DNA of 64,000 bases from Candidula unifasciata. Its lineage: Eukaryota > Mollusca > Gastropoda > Stylommatophora > Geomitridae. The stretch lies in assembly GCA_905116865.2 (NCBI GenBank), contig CAJHNH020001101.1:289501-353500 (forward strand), written 5' to 3'. Both the position numbers and the translations under genes were made by a program. The stretch's first letter is position 1; every line of letters starts with the position of its first letter. Positions 1-14,126 of the stretch are shown piece by piece. The notes under the pieces were generated by a model. The model had not been told where the DNA came from, did not search any database, and saw only the letters and a program-made list of their open reading frames with translations.

Positions 1-93
1 GGCATGCATGCTGAATTCTTCACCTTTTGAAAATAAAGTGTGTCATTTCCTTCATGGGATGTGCTAAATGACATGTATATCTTTTATCTTCAG

Positions 94-256
94 AGTCCCA
101 GCACCAATCAGCCAGCTCTGGCCATGCTGTGCGGAGGATACGGCTACGACAAGTGTACACCCGAGAATTGGCTGGATTATATGGGTGGCACGGCTAATGG
201 GCAAACCCCATTTGATATCTGGTTTCATATCAGTTCTTCTGCTGTTGTTATCAATG
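94..256 (+). CDS. NPC1: NPC1 exon: end of N-terminal sterol-binding domain
   Basis: Residues 1-54 of the visible protein, opening [15 protein letters not shown]. It matches the C-terminal third of the luminal NPC1 N-terminal domain, including the LCG, NW(L/I)(D/E)YM and NGQ(T/A)PF signatures. The acceptor is TTATCTTCAG and the donor GTATGT. The exon ends in phase 1, and the next exon completes the split glycine codon. This is the first exon seen; earlier exons lie before the window. Confidence 0.95.
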
Positions 257-3200
257 GTATGTCAGTTAACAAAGAAGCTCAACCACATTCTTACAGTCTG
301 TCTAAGAAAAAATAAACAAAATCAAGTGGCAAGACAGGTACTGGATACTGTCGTATCGATAGAGCCGCCATTCCCAGAATCGATACCATCCTGATGCAGT
401 CACTGATTTGATAGGCATTTCCGTGTTTGTTTTCTATTCTCTTGGCCTCCTGCATCCTCTGTCATCTGACTTTAGATATTTTGACTTGCAATTGAGGTGA
501 AATAAATGCTAGTATATCCAGCTTTACTGATTCAGTCTAAAGTTGTTGTTACCTCAACATTCTGGTAATCTTAGTTTAAGCTTCACAGCAGGTCACTCCA
601 CAGTTGATCCCCTTCTGTGCCCAAAAAAATACACACACAGAATGTCCATCGCTGTCCAAAATGAAAAACAACAACACAGACTGGAGTGTCAGCATATCCA
701 CTAGCATACCACCCGTGCATTAGAAGCATAGGGCAGTTATCAGAAGTGCTAACATAAACAGTCCAGCATTAGAAATGCAGTTCATCATCGGCGGAATCAT
801 GGTTAATTCAGCATTGTTTATACTCGGTTCATAATCTTCTTCGCGTTCACTGGCTGTAAACTTCTGCAGAAAGTTTGGATTGTTTGTCCACCTCTGGACT
901 TTAGTCTTGTTCCCAAACCCGAATGTTGCATGCACGTCCGTTTAACAGAACTGACTAAATTGCAGGCAGATTGTTGGTTCCTTGCCTCTCAGGCAGATGC
1001 ACTCTGACTTTACAGGAAGCCCCAGATTAGCAGACTCTTATGACTTGCTTGTTGGGGAGGCAGTGGGTCCATTATTGTTTTCCCCCACACTTGGGCTCTG
1101 GAACACACACAGGGAATGTTCATAATAATCTCCTGGGACCTTACTTTACCCCCCATGGCTGTTGACAAAACCATGTTTATAATGGTCAAAAAGGGAAAAA
1201 AAGCAGTTGATTTTTTTTGCTCCATGTTAAGTGATGAATTATGTTAAAAATTATTTTTGCATGTAACAAGTAATAATAATAAAACTTGATATGAATTATT
1301 TATTTGGTGAACGCAATGTGGCTGTGGACTTCACACTTGACTGCCTGCTTGTTAGTCTAGGGGTTCGAATTCCTGGATTTTATAAAAGCTGCTCAAAACT
1401 CAACATTTCTCCTGTGTCTTCTTCTCTACCTCTAGTTTCTGAGGTGAATTTCAGAGAATTATAATGTTTCTTAATTCATTGAAAAGTTATATTTTTCAAA
1501 GATTTGTATGGGTCGAAAAGGTTAAGGGCTCAGAATGCTGAAGAAGAAGTACCATGTAAAGAAGAACATAGACTTCCAAGAGGAAGACGTAATCTTCCCA
1601 ACAATTTACAGCCAGTCAACCAGATGTGCACTTGTTTATTCTACAGGTACCTCATACACACCTCTAGAGTTCAAGTCGTTTCCGTGCAATGTTGCCACCT
1701 CAAATGAAACAGAAGCTTGCAGTTGCCAAGATTGTCTGGCCACTTGTACGCCTGTTCCACCACCTGTACCGAAACCTGGTCGCTGTGAGATCATCCACTT
1801 AGACTGCTATGACTTTGCTTTTGGGCTGGCCTTCATTGTCTTTTTCTTGCTATTTGGATGCTACTGCATGTGTTACAACATCATCGTCCAGGATTCCCTG
1901 CGCTTGGAGAAAGCAGGAGAAGAAAATGACCTGGGTTGCTTTGGAAGACAAGGTCAGGAATGGAATCTTTCTGTTTGTGGTAGATTTGCATGTATCTTTT
2001 GTTTCTGTTTCTGGTCCTTTGCTTCCATTTTAAACTTTTAATCCAATTCTGCACTTATGTTGAGGTAAATCTAAATTCGGGAGATGTGAACCAGTGTCAT
2101 TGCACACGGTTATAAACCATAAGTGCTCTGCCACCAGTACGAACAGCTAAAAAACTGTCCACATGTGTCGCAGTTGGCACGCAACTCTGTAGCTACAGAG
2201 ACGTTCCTCCATTTAGCCCATAGTGTTAACTCTGGTACCCTTTACTTAGAGGCTTGGCGAACCCCATGAGCCACCTGGTTTCAAACACCCGTCGTAGGCT
2301 GCAGCCAGTCGCAGCTGGATTTAAAAGTGAATTTCCTATCGACTGCGCAAGTACAGCACCTACTTCTGTTAAACTTGTGAGGGGTATAATTTTTTTTTTT
2401 ACATCCTGTGTCTTGCTATAAGAATAAATGATCATGGTTCACCATCTCACTGAAGCTGAGTTCAGGTTTATATGCTTGTCTTAGCCAAGCCTTCCCATTA
2501 TTGATCCCCCCCCCCCCCCCCCCCCCCCTTTTTCCTTAAAATTCTGCAGTTTGTCATGAATTTTTCAAGTTTATTTGTGCTCGCAACATGCCCCCAAAAA
2601 TGGGACTGTATGTATCCAAATTCTGTATTAAACTTAACGTCCCTGATATTTTATTATTATAATTTTTTTGCATCTTTGCAGAAAGTAGGTTGCCATTTCT
2701 TTCTTTCTTGGCAATGTCCACCCTGGCCTATGGCCATAGTCATTGTCTCAGTAGTCTGATTCTCTACCTACTATTGAGAACTTGTGACTGTTCCCAGTGA
2801 TTATCTGCCGTCTGCTCTCAGAATCAGCCTACCATCTGCTCCTGTGGTTTCATATTAGCATATTAAGAAAAATGTGAAGAACCATTTTTCACGCCTTCAG
2901 GCATATTGGGTATAGATCTATAATTTATGCACACATTGGCACTCAGAGGGTGATACGGCAGCACCGCGCCAGCTGTCTTCACTTCCAAGGACTTTACCTG
3001 GTACCTATTTAAGTCTTTGTGGCTTAGAAGTCAAGGTCATTTTTGATTAAAAAATCCATCAGGATCTGAACCCAAAACCTTCAAGTTCCCATGATAAGGT
3101 CTAGCCACTACACCACGGTTGCTTCCATATGAGGATGATTGGGAAACTAAACATGTGCTTTGTTTGTTTTTAGTGGTCATCCCTTTTTCTTCTTTTTTTT

Positions 3201-6200
3201 TTGTCACACTGTTACCGGACTGTAGCCCGGTGACGTTGTTTTCTTTATTTGTCTTGTGCTTCTCGCCTGGCTTAACTGATGATTTTTTCATCTTTTTTTT
3301 TTGGGTGCAGGTTTCAGCTACACTGTCTATGTCTTCCTCGGTTTTCCTGTTGCCTTTCACTTGATGTTCTGCTCTAGAAGGTTTCATGTACAGTTTGGTC
3401 TGGCTGCTTTATTACTAGATTTTCAGACCATTTCATTCTGTCTTTCAATGTAATTCAGGCCTGATCATGTTCCAACTGTTTTTATTACTACTGTTTTTTT
3501 TTATCCATTATGTTCACATGCACTTTGATCTTGTTTGCAGATTATCATTCCAAACTTTACAGGCCTCTGAGTGAATTACAAAAGACAGTGAACTTTGAAT
3601 GAATTACAAAAGACAGTGAAGCTCATACTAGAGACAACACTGCAGATATATGTGATCTATTTCAAGCGAATGAAAGAAGAAGAATCATTTCTTTTGTTTT
3701 CTGAGCCTCCAGATTCTTCCGAGCAGAAAATAAAACACATAAAGTAACTAATTTCCCTCCATGTGTCAAACCAGGTTTGGCAGCAGATCGCAATGTGAGG
3801 AAGCAGCAGTACCTGACCAACATCACAGAAAGCGATCTCGGCTGTTTCGAGCGAGCTGGAGCCAAGATGGAAATTTTCCTAGAGAAACAGTTTTTCAACT
3901 GGGGTTATTTTTGCGCTCGTCATCCTTTTATTGTCACGGTAATATTTTGTTGGATTTTTTCTTTTTGAAGTGTTAATCAAAACAAGTGGGGGCAAAATAA
4001 AATCCTCACCTGCACAGTCATGGCGACAGCACTAGCCATGCGGCCGTAAGTCCTCAGGCTCAGAGACCCCTTGGCTACACCGCAAAAGTGGTAAATTTTT
4101 TTTTTTTCTTTAACTGGCAATCATAATAAGACTAAGATTAAACAGTCATGTAATTCATTAAAAAAATTGTTAGTTGCATATCCTTTACAGAATATTGCAG
4201 AAGACACCCTAGCATGTTTTAGCTGTTGTGGTTTTCCTGGGCATATTTTACTTCAGTAGTTTGCTGTTGCTTCTCAACGGTCAGCTCTTGGTACCACTAT
4301 CGAAACCAGCGCAAGATGAATTGACCGCAGCTAGACCAAACCAGGCATTATGAGTCGTGTTCGCAACGCCTAAGGCTCAGAGGCCGACCTGTTTATTAAG
4401 AAAATCAGATGAGATAATTTGGTCAGTACTGACTGCCAGAAAGTCACGCTGAAGAAATACAATAAACACAAAGCAAAGGGAAAACCATGCACAGGATTGA
4501 ATGAGAGCTTCAGTAACAGCCTTGATAAAAGGTCACCTAATATAAGACATTAGAGAGAGCACACAGAAGAATCTTACACACGCATACACACTCCTAACAC
4601 TTTGATAGGGTAACTGGAGAAAGAGAGTGAAGGTCCCTTTGTACACAAGTGGCGCACCGGGCATTTAAGGCTAGGCCCCATATTTTAATGGGCTATGTGG
4701 TCAAAATCATGCTGGCCACCTTTACTTCCCAGGACAATATCTGGTACATCCATTTAAGGCTGGGTTGACTTGGGGATCGAGGCCACCTATGGATCTAGGA
4801 TGTTTTGTTTCTGTTGCTGTCAAGTGTAAATCATCTTTTATTCATGCCAAAAATACTTCAGTTTCCTTAAATTTTCACAATAACCACTGTAATTCAGTAC
4901 TAAGTTATTGTTCAGTTAGATTGTCTTTTTTCCATCCAAAGAATTTGTAGGACTCCCATAACATTTACTATAATCAAAAGATCATATTTTCTTTTCAGTT
5001 GATTTGTAACTTTTTCGTTCGAAATTTCACATTTCTGTGTTGCCTCAGGACATAAAGTGAAAATTTAATGCATTCAGGAATAAATGCTGAGAAAACTAAT
5101 TCCTTCAGTAACAAAAGGTTTGTCAAGAGATCCAAAGAGAAGGAGTTGATTGTTATGAACAGTCAGGTCTGAAGCAAAGAATTACACCAAACAGGCACTG
5201 AAATGAGGAACAGATGGATTGAGGTAACGAGATGTCCAGGAAAAACCCTAAAAAAGATGTTGAAAATAGAGGCCAAAGGTGCGAGACTGAATTCCATCCA
5301 CATAGAAATGATTGCACAGGATACATTGGAATGGAGGAATAATCTGCGAGCCATGTGTGGCATGTCATGGACAACAGAATGATAATTATGACCTTGCCAC
5401 AGAAAATACATGTGCTCTTATTTTGTTGCACTATTTATTTTGGAATTTTATTGATTGTTGTCACTGGTGTCAGCCCATCATTCCAGGTGATGGTGTTATC
5501 TTGTGCTATAGGAACCTCCACTCTATAGCACAAAGTCTGAGCACTATTGTAGAGACCATGTGTTGCCCATGCAGCATGATCCCCTGCATGGCCTGTCTTG
5601 TTTACTGCAGAGGAAAAGTAACACCAGTATGTTATGTGATAGCTCAGTCATATTTGGACCCTGTTAACAGAATAGGTAGTGCCTACTGCTGTTATGTGGT
5701 AGCTCAGTCATATTTGGACCCTGTTAACAGAATAGGTAGTGCCTACTGCTGTTATGTGGTAGCTCAGTCGTATTTGGACCCTGTTAACAGAACAGGTAGT
5801 GCCTACTGCTGTTATGTGGTAGCTCAGTCATATCTGACCGTGTTAACAGAACAGGTAGTGCCTACTGCTGTTATGTGGTAGCTCAGTCATATCTAACCCT
5901 GTGAACAGAACAGGTAGTGCCTACTGCTGTTATGTGGTAGCTCAGTCATATCTGACCATGTTAACAGAACAGGTAGTGCCTACTGCTGTTATGTGGTAGC
6001 TCAGTCATATCTGACCATGTTAACAGGACAGGTAGTGCCTACTGCTGTTATGTGGTAGCTCAGTCATATTCAGACCATGTTAACAGAACAGGTAGTGCCT
6101 ACTGCTGTTATGTGGTAGCTCAGTCATATTCAGACCATGTTAACAGAACAGGTAGTGCCTACTGCTGTTATGTGGTAGCTCAGTCATATCTGACCATGTT

Positions 6201-9200
6201 AACAGAACAGGTAGTGCCTACTGCTGTTATGTGGTAGCTCAGTCATATTCAGACCATGTTAACAGAACAGGTAGTGCCTACTGCTGTTATGTGGTAGCTC
6301 AGTCAATATCTGACCAAAACAAGACAGTGTAATTCAAAACCGATATTATCTCAGTACATAAATACTCTATGTGTTTCTGTAGGTGATAGCTGTGCTGGTA
6401 ACTGGAGCTTTGGTTGCTGGTGCCGCCCTTCTCACAGTCACCACTGACCCAGTCAAGTTGTGGTCAGCTCCAGACAGCCGGGCGCGCTTAGAGAAGGACT
6501 ACTATGACTCTCATTTTACGTATGTGTTTTGTATTGTATGTTGTATGTACTTGTTTTATGTTGTATATACTTTTTTATATCGTATGTTTGTACTTTTTAT
6601 GTTGTTTTAAAATATTTAATGTATATTTTTTTCATGTAATTATATGCTTGTTTAATGTGGGTAAAAGTGCAACATGAAAATCTTAATATGGATGCCTACA
6701 AAATGTAGGATAAAATGGAAAGGATATCAGACTTGTCAGTAATCTGTCATTATCAGTCAACAGATCCCGTCCACAACGTTGCTATCCTTACAGCATGCCA
6801 GAAAGTCTCTCTGTCTCACGCCAGTTCTGCAGTCCTGGGTGCTTTCATAGCCAATGAATGCTTCTTCAATGTCATATGTCCGCCTACGGAGGTTTTACTT
6901 CAGCCTCATTATCTGGAATCTGAACCTTCCCATCACCATTCTCTCCAGGCCACTGTGACGTTTAACAAGGCCATAAAACCCCAGCTTTCAGGACAGGATC
7001 CTGTTTATGAGCCAGTTCTCTTCGATGCTCGTGTCATGTGTAAAAGTTAGTTGTGTATCCTTTACAGGACGTTGCAGAACCAACCAGAGCAGTTTTGGTC
7101 TGTTGTCGTTTTGTTTTGGCAAATTTACATCCAGTAGTTTGCCATTGCTTTCTGGGTGGTTGGCTGCTCGATACCATTTTTGAAACCAGAGCAAGGCCCG
7201 CTGCTGGGTTCAAACCCGACACGCCAGCATTACGAAGCTCGTTCACAACACCTAAGTCACAGATGCCGACTCATGCCAATTAGGCACCCCAAAAGGCTGC
7301 TCATGCATCTTCATTTTTTTCTGTTGTCATTTAGAGGTAACGGGTTCGTAGCATGAGCTTTCAATTTTAATATTGTCTAGTGCGGTGGCCCTCGGCCTTC
7401 CAAATGTTGCGACCCTTAATACAGTTTATCATGCTGTGGCAACCCCCAAACATACCATTTTTTTCGTGACTACTTCAGGTGTTGCCGTGCTGTAGCGGCT
7501 AGACGCTCACCTGCAGATCAGAAGGTCCTGGGTTTTCTCCACAGTGGAGCCTGATTTAAAAAAAAAAAAAGACTTTGGCTCCCAGGTTGACCCAGCCTTG
7601 AGTGGGTACTAAGTGCAGTCCTGGGAAGCAAAGGTGGCAGGCATAATGCTGACCACATCACCCATCTTGTGCCGTTAGTCTGTAAAATATAGATCTAGGC
7701 CTATGTACCCAATACGCCTGAAAGACTTGGAAAAGGCTCCATTACGTATACAACATAACTTTAATGAATATGTCTTTTCCTATGGTCTTGGGCAATCCCT
7801 TAGGCAACGAAAGGCTCGATCGACCCAAAAAAGGGTCGTAACCCACAGGTTGAGAACCGCTGGTCTAATGTAACCTTCTTTTACTTCTTTCTGTGAGTGC
7901 CAGTCAGAACATGTCTATTTGTTTTAACATATGTATATATATATATGTTTCAACGGCCTTAATGGTTCCTCATCTGTTTATTTTTATGTGGAGTGGTGTT
8001 ACTGTGTGGTGATGGAGTGGCTGTTTTATTGAGTGTCATGCGTAGTGAAAATATCAGTTTCTTATGTCTTCTCATAGACCATATATTTGAAGTCACTGTC
8101 TGCTGTCTTCTTTCAGGCCCTTCTATCGCACAGAGCAGCTTTTGATATCCCAGCCTGACAACCACACAGTCATCAACTATAAAAATCACAACTATAGCAG
8201 CTTGTTCGACAAGACATTTTTACATGAGGTACTGGCTTTGTTTTATACTCATTATACTTCTCATGTGGTTCAGCCCAAAGACCAGCATGAAGTAAAGCTT
8301 TTTAAAAAAAGTTGTAGGGGCCCTTTCCTTACCATTAGGCATATTGGGTTTGTAGAGCTCTACATGTATTTTATAGACCAATCAGTCAGCATCATGCCGG
8401 CCACTTTTTTACTTCCCAGGACTTTACCTGCTGCTTTTTTAGGCTGGGTCAACCTGAGAGCTCAGGTCATTAAAAAATAATCTGCATCAGTGCGGATTTT
8501 AACTTACGACCTTCAGGGTCACCGGCGAGTGTCTAGCCGCTGCACTATGACGGTTCCTGAAGACCAAAATGGGAAAATTGTTTACATTCTCTCTGTCCCA
8601 GGAAAAGCTTGGTGTGTGATGTTTAAACATCTATAATTTGTAGTCCCCCCCCCCCCCCACATGTCACATAATGCTAGTGTCACATGTCTTTGTTAGTGTT
8701 TTCCCTAATGAACCAAAAGACACTCTGAAGATGTTGGCTTGCAATGGTCTAGGCAGTATCCTGCAGCTCCAATAAACATCTAACCTACTTCAAGTGTGAG
8801 GTGACTCAAATTATGGCACTGCAGAATAGAATAAACATTCCTAGGCACAACATGGACTGACTTCCCCACTACATTTGAGCTCCCAGACTAGATAGTAGTC
8901 CTATGCTAGTCAAATTAACACAGTTTAATATGAAGTATAACAATACAACAGATACTCCAGACAACTTAGAAACTCTGAAGCTGGATGTGGGTTACCTTGA
9001 TAGCGTTAGGATACTGATCATTGACTTGGCCTCCAGATATTAATAACATCCTGTGACAAAGGGGAAAACCAGAGTTAGCCAGACACCACACAATGTTCAC
9101 TTCCCATCCATATATTCACATAGTTTTAGCTCAGATGTCTGTGCCAGGCTTTTATAGACTGCATAAATCTGTAACAACCCCAGGATCTCCTTGACAGCCG

Positions 9201-12200
9201 TGAGGTTAGAAAAAAACCAAGTTCTGTCTAATGCTGCTCTCTAGTGACAGTGATAGTTTGTATATGCCAACTTGTAGAGGGATAACACCATTTCCTTTCC
9301 ATAATTGGATACTTTTACTCCCACAAGTATGCACGAATATAGGAATATAGATGTATGAAACGCGCAAGAGCCACACAAACACAATACAACTATCTTACTC
9401 TCCCGCCAACATTTTTTTTTTTTACATTTTGGGCAGGGCGTACGGGACGTCACACATGTACTAAAACTAGCATGACCCCAGCTGGTGCCGATCAGTACGG
9501 TCTGACCTGACCTGTTCATTCCAGATACTTCCCCTAGTTAACAGGTGCATATATCTATCAAATGTGAACAGTCATAAAATGAATCTGAAATGTCCAAGCT
9601 GACTGGAACCCATTGAAGGAGCATGAGAAGAGAATTTTCCTCAGCTTGTAGGGATGGTTTGACAGCCAGGTCCCGTTGCTTCACATAGCCACCTCTGTCT
9701 TACACTCAGCAGCAGGGCCGAATATATGGTACTAATAATCTATAATGTACATACCCATGCTCATGAATGTTCCCGGGTGAATCAGTAATTCAAACGGTGG
9801 TAAGCAGATAGACAGAAAAGGCAGCAAGCCATCTGATCACCCTGGAAGCTCAGTCTGAGTTCAAACTAATCGTCCCTCCAGCTAGAGGCGGGAGGGGATT
9901 TATCAAAACAATATGACTTGAGACAGAAGACTGGACATACATGATGAACAAACAAATGAAGTTATTTTCAAAGGGTTAAGAATCGGACATACAGGTTAAA
10001 AATTTGAGCTCTCAGGTCCGTATACTATTCTGCTCCTGTGGCCTCATTCCTTACATGCATTATTCTGTTTATACATCATTTAGCAGATAATAATAAACAT
10101 CTAAGTCTTAGTTACAAATGTAGGAATGTGCAGTAATAATACATAAATTTATAAACAATAATCTTCTTATTAGCGTTTACCAGCTGTAAAATCTAGCAAA
10201 AAGTTATGGTTGTTCATCCACTCTCTGACTATGATCTTTATCCAGAAGTTGAGTTTTGTGTGCACATCTGTTCCATAGATCTGGTTTATTTATATGCAGA
10301 CTGTCGGTTGCTTGCCTCTTAGGCAGATGCCTCCAGCCTTGAAATAAACCATCTAATTAATCACCTCCTAAGATATGCTTGTTAATGGGTGCAGTGTATT
10401 TAATTTTTCTTCTCCTAAAGGAAGCCCCGGGAAACCCACATGGGGATAAATGGTAACAGTTCTTTGGTATAGTACTTGTAATTGTAACAGGAAAAACTAT
10501 CAAAAGTAAAACAGAGACTGTTATTATTGCCGTTATTTACCACTTGTGGAGTGCAGGCAGGCAGGTCTGGTAACCATAGGATTTACGACCGTGTGGCTAA
10601 TTTATTGGCCGCGGACTGTGCAGATTAGGGTTATATGTTTGTCTATGATGGTGTTGGTTCTGTTTGCATCTGTGCAGTTTTTTAGGAGGACCAGATATGA
10701 TTATATTTACTCGGGGAATGGTTTCACTTGTGAAAAAAAAAAATAATGACTTGTTTAATTAATCCATTACAGCATCACAAATTGTTGCCGGTAGTGTTTG
10801 GTTACTGTAAAGGTCACAGGGTCATGATATGAGTTACCCAGTACATTTCTTTAGGCCTAGTGGAATGTAACCTATTTAATTCTCCCCCCCCCCCCCCCCT
10901 TTCATGTTTATTGATTAATCCCCCTATATAATGTCTTTAAACACATTTTTATTTGTTTAAATATCCTGAAACCATGAGTAACTACTTTGGCTCAGTACTA
11001 TGGATATCCCAATCCTTCGGCCTTGATTCCGTGATAGATACTGTAAATCTGGCTTTTCTGCCTACCCCCGGGTGTAAACCTGGACCACAAGAAGTTCATC
11101 AACCAGTTGCAGCGCAGTCGAGTTTAACCAACTGAGCTAGTGCGCCGGGCTAAAAATTGTTTAAAAAAACTTATTTACATTTGAAAAACTATTCTTAGTG
11201 TTGCTGAGAAAAAGTTGTTTAAAGGATTTTTGCCTGGAAATTCTTAGGTTCTGAGCCTTTTTTTGGGTGTGTGCCTCAAAAGAGTTTTCAGGGTGAAAGG
11301 ATTTTAAGTAGGGTTATAAAACATCCTAGATAAAAATTTCTTTCAGTTCTCATCTTGGATCGAACTATATCTGTTCAAGTTAGTGGCGGACATTACATAC
11401 CCTAGCCTCTTCACTGATTGTTTGTCATATTCATAATCTTGTTATCATTCACTTCATTACTTGTGTCCCCAGTTGCTAGATTCACAGAAAGCTGTCACTG
11501 AAATTCATATTGTTTGTGTCCCTAGTTGTTAGATCTACAGATGCTGTCAATGAAATTCTTGTTCTCTTCATTGTCCCCAGCTGCTAGGTATACATAATGT
11601 CATCATTAAAATTCTTATTGTTTCCATCCCCAGCTGTTAGATCTACAGAATGCCTCCACTGAAATTGTCATTGTCTGTGTCCCCAGCTGTTAGATCTACA
11701 GAATGCCATCATTGAAACTTTCATTGTTTGTGTCCCCAGCTGTTAGATCTACAGAATGCCATCATTGAAACTTTCATTGTCTGTGTCCCCAGCTGTTAGA
11801 TCTACAGAATGCCATCATTGAAACTTTCATTGTCTGTGTCCCCAGCTGTTAGATCTACAGAATGCCATCATTGAAACTTTCATTGTCTGTGTTCCCAGCT
11901 GTTAGATCTACAGAATGCCATCATTGAAACTTTCATTGTCTGTGTCCCCAGCTGTTAGATCTACAGAATGCCATCATTGAAACTTTCATTGTCTGTGTCC
12001 CCAGCTGTTAGATCTACAGAATGCCATCATTGAAACTTTCATTGTCTGTGTCCCCAGCTGTTAGATCTACAGAATGCCATCATTGAAACTTTCATTGTCT
12101 GTGTCCCCAGCTGTTAGATCTACAGAATGCCATCATTGAAACTTTCATTGTCTGTGTCCCCAGCTGTTAGATCTACAGAATGCCATCATTGAAACTTTCA

Positions 12201-14091
12201 TTGTCTGTGTCCCCAGCTGTTAGATCTACAGAATGCTATCACTAAAATTCAGGCAGAATACAACAATAAGACCATCATGCTACAGGACATTTGCTTTGCC
12301 CCACTGCAACCGGAAAACAACAACTGCACCATCATGAGCATTCTCAATTACTACCAAAACTCACATGAGATGATTGACAAGGTAGCCAAGGACGCTTATG
12401 GGTTCTGGGTGCTTGCCGATTACCTTGACCATTTTCAGTCTTGTGTGTTGTAAGTAAATATCCATTTTTTTTGTTAACTTGTTCTGTTGTGTCTGCCTGG
12501 CCCTGCTCTCTTCCTCTCCCTCCCTCTCTCTCCCCCCCTCTCTCTGTCTCTCTCACCTGCCCACTCACTCACTCACTGTCTGTCTCTTTCTCTGCCTGTT
12601 TATTCATTGTTTGTCTACCCATCTACTTACCTGGGTATTCTTTGATGTACAAGGTCCGACAATTAACAAATGAAACTGATTGGCCATGGCAAAAGTGCCA
12701 TATATATAGCAAACCATAGAATCTAAAGAGACAACATTCATCTATGATCTGGCAACTTTTCATCACCACTCGATAAGCAGATAACACACAAGCCGCTATT
12801 TTGTTTACCTAGTCAGAGATGCATTGTTACGTAATCAGCACGGAGCAAAAAGCTAACATTAAATTCTTTTTAAAACCCAGAAAAAGTGCCATTGAAACAG
12901 TTCATTTGATTCAACAAGTTTATGGGGATAATTGTTTATCTCGTGCACAGATTTGGTGCACAGGTGGTATTCATGACTCAAAGGTGGTGAGGAAATGATT
13001 ACTAATGCACCTAGACCTGGGCGCCAAATTTCTGTCCGTAATGATGAACTCATTGCAAAAGTCAGAAAACGGATACAAGAAGATCATTGTTTTACTGTTC
13101 AGATGATGGCGGATGAATCTGGTGGTAATAGAGAGACCATTCATAATATTTTAGTGCAAGATTTTGGCAAGAAAAAAGTGGCTTGAGGGTTTGTACCACG
13201 TTCATTGTTTGATGACCAAAAACATCAGTTGGTTGAGTACCCAAGAGACATATTGCATATTTTATTTCTTTTATTTATATTATATATATGTATATATACA
13301 TATTGTTAAATAAGCTTAGCATGCTTTTCATAAGATAAAATACACTTGCTTAATGGGAGACCAGTGTTAGGAAGGGCCGAATGTAAGACAGGGCTACATG
13401 CTCAATTTGTGACCCTTTAAAAAATAAAATTTGTTAGATCGTTCTGCTGTCTAGGCAGATGTGTAGATAAAATGTGTAGATAGAATAAAGGAGAGAGGAA
13501 TAATGAAGGAAGACCCTGCATTGCCTGTATTGATGACATGCCATGTTTCTCACCACCAGGTCCCCGTTTGCTCTCAATGACACATCACTGTTACACACCC
13601 CATGCATGGGCACATTCGGAGGTCCAGTTTACCCCTGGGTAGCCCTCGGTGGATATCAAGGTATTCCTAATTGGTATTGCTTGATGACTGTTGACTTATT
13701 TGTGTGTAATATTTGGTTGCGGTGGTGCAGTATTGCTTCAAATTACCTGCTAACGTTATACTCTGAGGTTCAGTGATGGCAGACGTATTTCTTTTTCTGC
13801 TTTCACCTTTAAAAGGATGGTGGGTACGTTGTGTTATGGGTTACAGCTAGTCTGTGATATTTTTGCTCTGCGGCCTAACACATCTACTTCCGTCAAATCC
13901 TTAGTTAATTGTTTATTACTCTATGCTTGTTACAAAGCAATGGATCTGTTATTTGTTCCCCCACTACCTTACCTGTTAGTGTGTATCTGGGTATGCTTAT
14001 GTGCAGACACATCATCTATGCTTTTTTGTTTTTTTACTTAATATTTATATTGTGTAATAATTCATTATATATATGTGTATGTATGTATGTA

Positions 14092-14126
<35 letters not shown>

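Noticed and set aside
5312..5881. 189-codon frame
   Set aside because: Most of it is translation of the 60-bp tandem array; no recognisable protein.
5632..6314. Possible CRISPR-like direct repeats (also considered for the other arrays)
   Set aside because: Units are head-to-tail with no unique spacers, and the DNA is eukaryotic.
5632..6314. Possible fifth splice-junction-derived array, before the exon at 6383
   Set aside because: Only a short GTGATAGCT match with the exon start was seen; not enough to claim derivation.
11055..11150. Possible tRNA gene on the minus strand
   Set aside because: The 5' half is tRNA-like, but I could not find a consistent anticodon stem, B box and acceptor stem. 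Better explained as a SINE head.
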